DNA of 8,406 bases, taken from NCBI GenBank assembly GCA_003455565.1, contig DMQW01000461.1, positions 25,186 through 33,591 on the forward strand, given 5' to 3'. This document shows positions 6,674-8,406 of the stretch, in pieces. Every line of letters begins with the position of its first letter. The first letter of the stretch is position 1. The notes under the pieces are model-generated. The model ran no database searches and had not been told where the DNA came from. It saw only the letters and a program-made list of their open reading frames with translations. This stretch comes from Limisphaerales bacterium (lineage in GTDB: Bacteria; Verrucomicrobiota; Verrucomicrobiia; Limisphaerales; UBA11358). A program made the translations under genes and the position numbers.

Positions 6674-6760
6674 TGGTGCCGATGGAGGGGGTCGAACCCA
6701 CACATCCTCACGGATACTAGATTTTGAGTCTAGCGCGTCTGCCAATTCCGCCACATCGGC
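6674..6760 (-). tRNA. tRNA-Leu (anticodon CAA)
   Basis: An 87-base gene with CCA encoded. The acceptor arms GCCGATG (6760-6754) and CATCGGC pair perfectly, followed by discriminator A and CCA. The D arm contains GCGGAATTGGCAGACGCGC. The anticodon stem CTAGA/TCTAG encloses the loop CTCAAAA, giving anticodon CAA, which reads TTG. The long variable arm (ATCC GTGA GGAT) marks a class II tRNA, which together with the A discriminator supports leucine. The T loop is TTCGACC. The T stem reads GTGGG against CCCTC, so one pair is a U-U mismatch. It lies between the lipoprotein gene and holB, on the same strand, and has its own likely promoter. Confidence 0.96.
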
Positions 6761-6773
6761 CACCAAGGCGGTT

Positions 6774-6801
6774 AATATATTTCAGCCGCGTGCGAAGTAA
6801 A
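6774..6801 (-). promoter_or_regulatory. Candidate promoter of tRNA-Leu
   Basis: On the minus strand, TTTACT (6801-6796) and TATATT (6779-6774) are 16 bases apart. The -10 matches 5 of 6 positions and ends 13 bases before the mature tRNA 5' end, which gives a primary leader of about 6-7 bases, a typical layout for a tRNA gene. The -35 is weak (4 of 6). Confidence 0.5.
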
Positions 6802-6821
6802 TCAATTTCAGCGACGGAAAA

Positions 6822-7535
6822 TCAGCGCCAGCGACCACGCTCGTTGTGCCAGCCACGACCGTCATGCCAGTTGCGTCCGCCAATCCAGACGGCGTGACCA
6901 TAAGGCGGGCGTCCCCAATAGCCACCGCGCCAGACCCAGCGGTCGCTCCAAATCCATTCGCCACCGATCCAAAAATAATCCGGGCCGGGCGCAACCACAA
7001 CGGTTTCCACCGGCGGTGGCGGTGGGGCTTGTTGAACAATCACCGTGGTGGCGGGGCTTTCACCGGCGGTGCCCGGCGTGTTGATCATAAAATTAACCAC
7101 CTTGTCGCTCACGCCGGAATCGCGCAGATCAATGATGTCCGCCGCGCTCAAATGATATATCGTGTGCGAATTCTGGATTTGGCTGATGATGACCTCTTCG
7201 CTGATGCCCGCCTTGGCGAGCGCCTTCACGTCCGGGACGCTCAACGGCTGGCCTTGTTCAACCCGTGTGTAAGTCTGCGGAGCCTGCGCCCGCAAACGCG
7301 CCTGCTGATCCTGATCAATGGCGTTACCGATCAAACCGCCGGCCAGCAAGCCGATTGCTGCGCCCACCAACGCGCCTTCGCCGCCGCGGCCATTTGCGCC
7401 ACCGATCAATGCGCCGCTGCCGGCACCGATCAATGCGCCGCTGCCGGTGTTGTTCTGCGTGCCGTCCGGGTTCACACAGCCCGTCATGACCACCGCCAAA
7501 GTTGTTGCTGCAAAAATCGAAGTGTATCGTTTCAT
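6822..7535 (-). CDS. Glycine-zipper lipoprotein with tryptophan-rich YXWGG-like tail
   Basis: A 237-residue predicted lipoprotein. Residues 1-19 are a signal peptide (MKRYTSIFAATTLAVVMTG) with the modified cysteine at C20. Residues about 31-72 are a glycine zipper (GSGALIGAG, SGALIGGANG, GALVGAAIGLLAGGLIGNA), as in outer-membrane-associated two-helix proteins. Residues 98-123 and 129-154 form an internal repeat (LSVPDVKALAKAGISEEVII and LSAADIIDLRDSGVSDKVVN). After a polyproline linker (171-175), residues 186-237 carry ten tryptophans in YFWIGGEW, RWVWRGGYW and WIGGRNW motifs, resembling YXWGXW-repeat proteins of envelopes. I chose ATG at 7535; the frame extends two codons to TTG 7541, but ATG gives a more standard signal peptide. 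Function unknown; envelope location is inferred. It precedes the tRNA gene and diverges from hisF. Confidence 0.82.
   Translation of the reverse strand: MKRYTSIFAATTLAVVMTGCVNPDGTQNNTGSGALIGAGSGALIGGANGRGGEGALVGAAIGLLAGGLIGNAIDQDQQARLRAQAPQTYTRVEQGQPLSVPDVKALAKAGISEEVIISQIQNSHTIYHLSAADIIDLRDSGVSDKVVNFMINTPGTAGESPATTVIVQQAPPPPPVETVVVAPGPDYFWIGGEWIWSDRWVWRGGYWGRPPYGHAVWIGGRNWHDGRGWHNERGRWR
7400..7447 (-). repeat. Perfect 24-bp tandem duplication within the lipoprotein gene
   Basis: The 24-base unit starting caccgatcaatgcgccgctg occurs twice head to tail with no mismatch (7400-7423 and 7424-7447). It encodes one extra octapeptide turn of the glycine zipper (GSGALIGA-type), in frame. Confidence 0.9.
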
Positions 7536-7556
7536 GTTCAAATATGTTTGTCCGCT

Positions 7557-7587
7557 AAGATAGCAGACAATTGATGGAACGTCTCAA
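7557..7587 (-). promoter_or_regulatory. Candidate promoter of the lipoprotein gene (extended -10)
   Basis: On the minus strand, TGCTATCTT (7565-7557) gives an extended -10 (TGn before TATCTT). A weak -35, TTGAGA (7587-7582), lies 19 bases upstream, longer than optimal but tolerated with an extended -10. A start near 7550 gives a leader of about 15 bases. Confidence 0.4.
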
Positions 7588-7638
7588 CTCAAAAAAAGTT
7601 TCAACTTTGTGGCGAAAAAGGCGGTGTCCTGATTTGGT

Positions 7639-7750
7639 CGGAGCGCGAGTTGTCCAACTCGCAGCGGGTGGCAGAACAAGAAACGTTTGAGTTGATTTCA
7701 ACGTTGGTCTGGCTGGCGATGCGCTGTGGTTTGGGACAAACCGCGCTCCG
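7639..7750. repeat. MITE/REP-like palindromic intergenic element
   Basis: A 112-base element with imperfect inverted ends of 28 bases (7639-7666) and 29 bases (7722-7750). The outer CGGAGC (7639-7644) pairs with GCTCCG (7745-7750). Directly inside are a left hairpin GCGAGTTG-TC-CAACTCGC (7645-7662) and a right hairpin GTGGTTTG-GGA-CAAACCGC (7726-7744, one G-T pair), then AGCG (7663-7666) against CGCT (7722-7725). The four stems abut without spare bases, as in a four-way junction. The centre (7667-7721) holds two 8-bp palindromes, aaacgttt (7681-7688) and caacgttg (7699-7706). No coding frame and no clear target-site duplication are seen. I recall repeats starting GGAGCGCG in verrucomicrobial intergenic DNA, but cannot search. 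Confidence 0.7.
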
Positions 7751-7816
7751 CGCACAAAACCCTTTTCCCGCACGGAATTATTTGCCTTGCGTCGCCGTTG
7801 CCGTTTCAATGGAAGC

Positions 7817-8406
7817 GTGATTGCAAAACGTGTCATCCCGTGTCTCGACGTTCACGACGGCCAGGTCACGCGCGGCGTCCAGTTTGGCGTGGCCGAAAAG
7901 GGCGGCCTGCGCAACGTCGGCGACCCCGTGGAACTCGCCCTCCGCTACAACGAGCAGGGCGCGGACGAAATGGTTTTCTTCGACATCACCGCCACCGCGC
8001 ACGGACGCGGCACAATGGTCGAGGTGATTGAACGCGCCGCCGACCAATGCTTCATGCCGCTCACCGTCGGCGGCGGCATCAAGTCCGTGGACGATATGTT
8101 CACCATGCTGCGCGCCGGTGCAGACAAGATCAGCATCAACTCCAGCGCCATCGCCAATCCAGAACTCATCCGGCAGGGCGCGGAAAAATTCGGCAGCCAG
8201 TGCATCGTCGTCTCCATTGATGCGAAGAAAATCGCGCCGGACAAATGGGGCGTGTTCTCGCACGGCGGACGCAAGGACACCGGCTTGGACGCCATCGAAT
8301 GGGCCAAGCGCGTCGTGGCGCTCGGCGCGGGCGAGATCGTGTTGAACTCCATTGACGCCGACGGCACCAAGGCCGGATTTGATCTCGTCATCACGCGGCG
8401 CGTGAG
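7817..8406 (+). CDS. hisF: Imidazole glycerol phosphate synthase cyclase subunit (partial, 3' end outside window)
   Basis: The first 196 codons of HisF; about 55-60 residues are cut off at the right edge. HisF uses ammonia from HisH to turn PRFAR into imidazole glycerol phosphate and AICAR, step six of histidine synthesis, also linking to purines. The TIM-barrel start VIAKRVIPCLDV gives catalytic D11; FFDITATAHGR, PLTVGGGIKS, GADKISINSSAI and VVSIDAKK follow, with the second catalytic aspartate at D135. Its place, five residues later than in standard HisF (D130), reflects an insertion after GVQF (GVAEKGGLRN before VGDPVEL). EIVLNSIDADGTKAG matches the phosphate-binding region. The GTG at 7817 is chosen because it gives the conserved N-terminus; no ATG is in frame nearby. 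A weak GGAA lies 3 bases upstream. It is divergent from the lipoprotein gene and no his neighbour is visible on this side. Confidence 0.95.
   Translation, partial: MIAKRVIPCLDVHDGQVTRGVQFGVAEKGGLRNVGDPVELALRYNEQGADEMVFFDITATAHGRGTMVEVIERAADQCFMPLTVGGGIKSVDDMFTMLRAGADKISINSSAIANPELIRQGAEKFGSQCIVVSIDAKKIAPDKWGVFSHGGRKDTGLDAIEWAKRVVALGAGEIVLNSIDADGTKAGFDLVITRRV

Noticed and set aside
7536..7541. TTG start two codons upstream of the lipoprotein ATG
   Set aside because: ATG at 7535 gives a standard signal peptide beginning MKR; the TTG offers no better binding site.
7591..7608. AAAGTT-GA-AACTTT palindrome followed by T on the minus strand, as a terminator
   Set aside because: The stem is only 6 bp, mostly A-T, and no minus-strand gene ends upstream of it.
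7555..7836. 93-codon frame on the minus strand across the intergenic element and hisF start
   Set aside because: It runs through the palindromic element and into the antisense of hisF; no recognisable sequence or binding site supports it.
1..8406. CRISPR array, transposase, phage or defence genes
   Set aside because: No regularly spaced repeats beyond the 24-bp duplication, and no recombinase, nuclease or phage protein motif was found in any frame examined.

Overview
The window looks like chromosomal DNA from a Verrucomicrobiota bacterium, possibly the Pedosphaera/Limisphaera side of the phylum. That placement rests on protein style, the near absence of Shine-Dalgarno sequences and one intergenic repeat whose style I recall from such genomes. 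No marker gene settles it. It is mostly housekeeping DNA: eight protein genes and one tRNA lie on the minus strand from the right-centre to the left edge, a lipoprotein gene lies upstream of the tRNA on the same strand, and hisF runs off the right edge on the plus strand.

Reading along the minus strand from about 7535 to 1: a glycine-zipper, tryptophan-rich lipoprotein; tRNA-Leu(CAA) with a recognisable promoter; a tight cluster of holB (DNA polymerase III delta'), an O-antigen ligase/polymerase-type membrane protein and aroQ (type II dehydroquinase), with gaps of 7 and 10 bases; then accB and accC (biotin carboxyl carrier protein and biotin carboxylase of acetyl-CoA carboxylase). A candidate sigma70-like promoter and an 11-bp terminator-type hairpin lie between aroQ and accB. 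A clear intrinsic terminator follows accC. A TTGACA/TATCTT promoter then starts a second unit: a proline-rich, tail-anchored protein of unknown function, trxA (thioredoxin) and a type II secretion F-family protein cut by the left edge.

The 281-base divergent region between the lipoprotein and hisF holds a compact 112-bp element at 7639-7750. Its 28/29-bp inverted ends each contain their own hairpin, so the whole can fold as a branched structure, like a MITE or REP-type repeat. This and the attenuator-like accBC leader are the two most interesting non-coding signals. I saw no CRISPR array, transposase, phage gene, defence system or obviously new multi-gene system. The least explained protein is the proline-rich tail-anchored one beside trxA.
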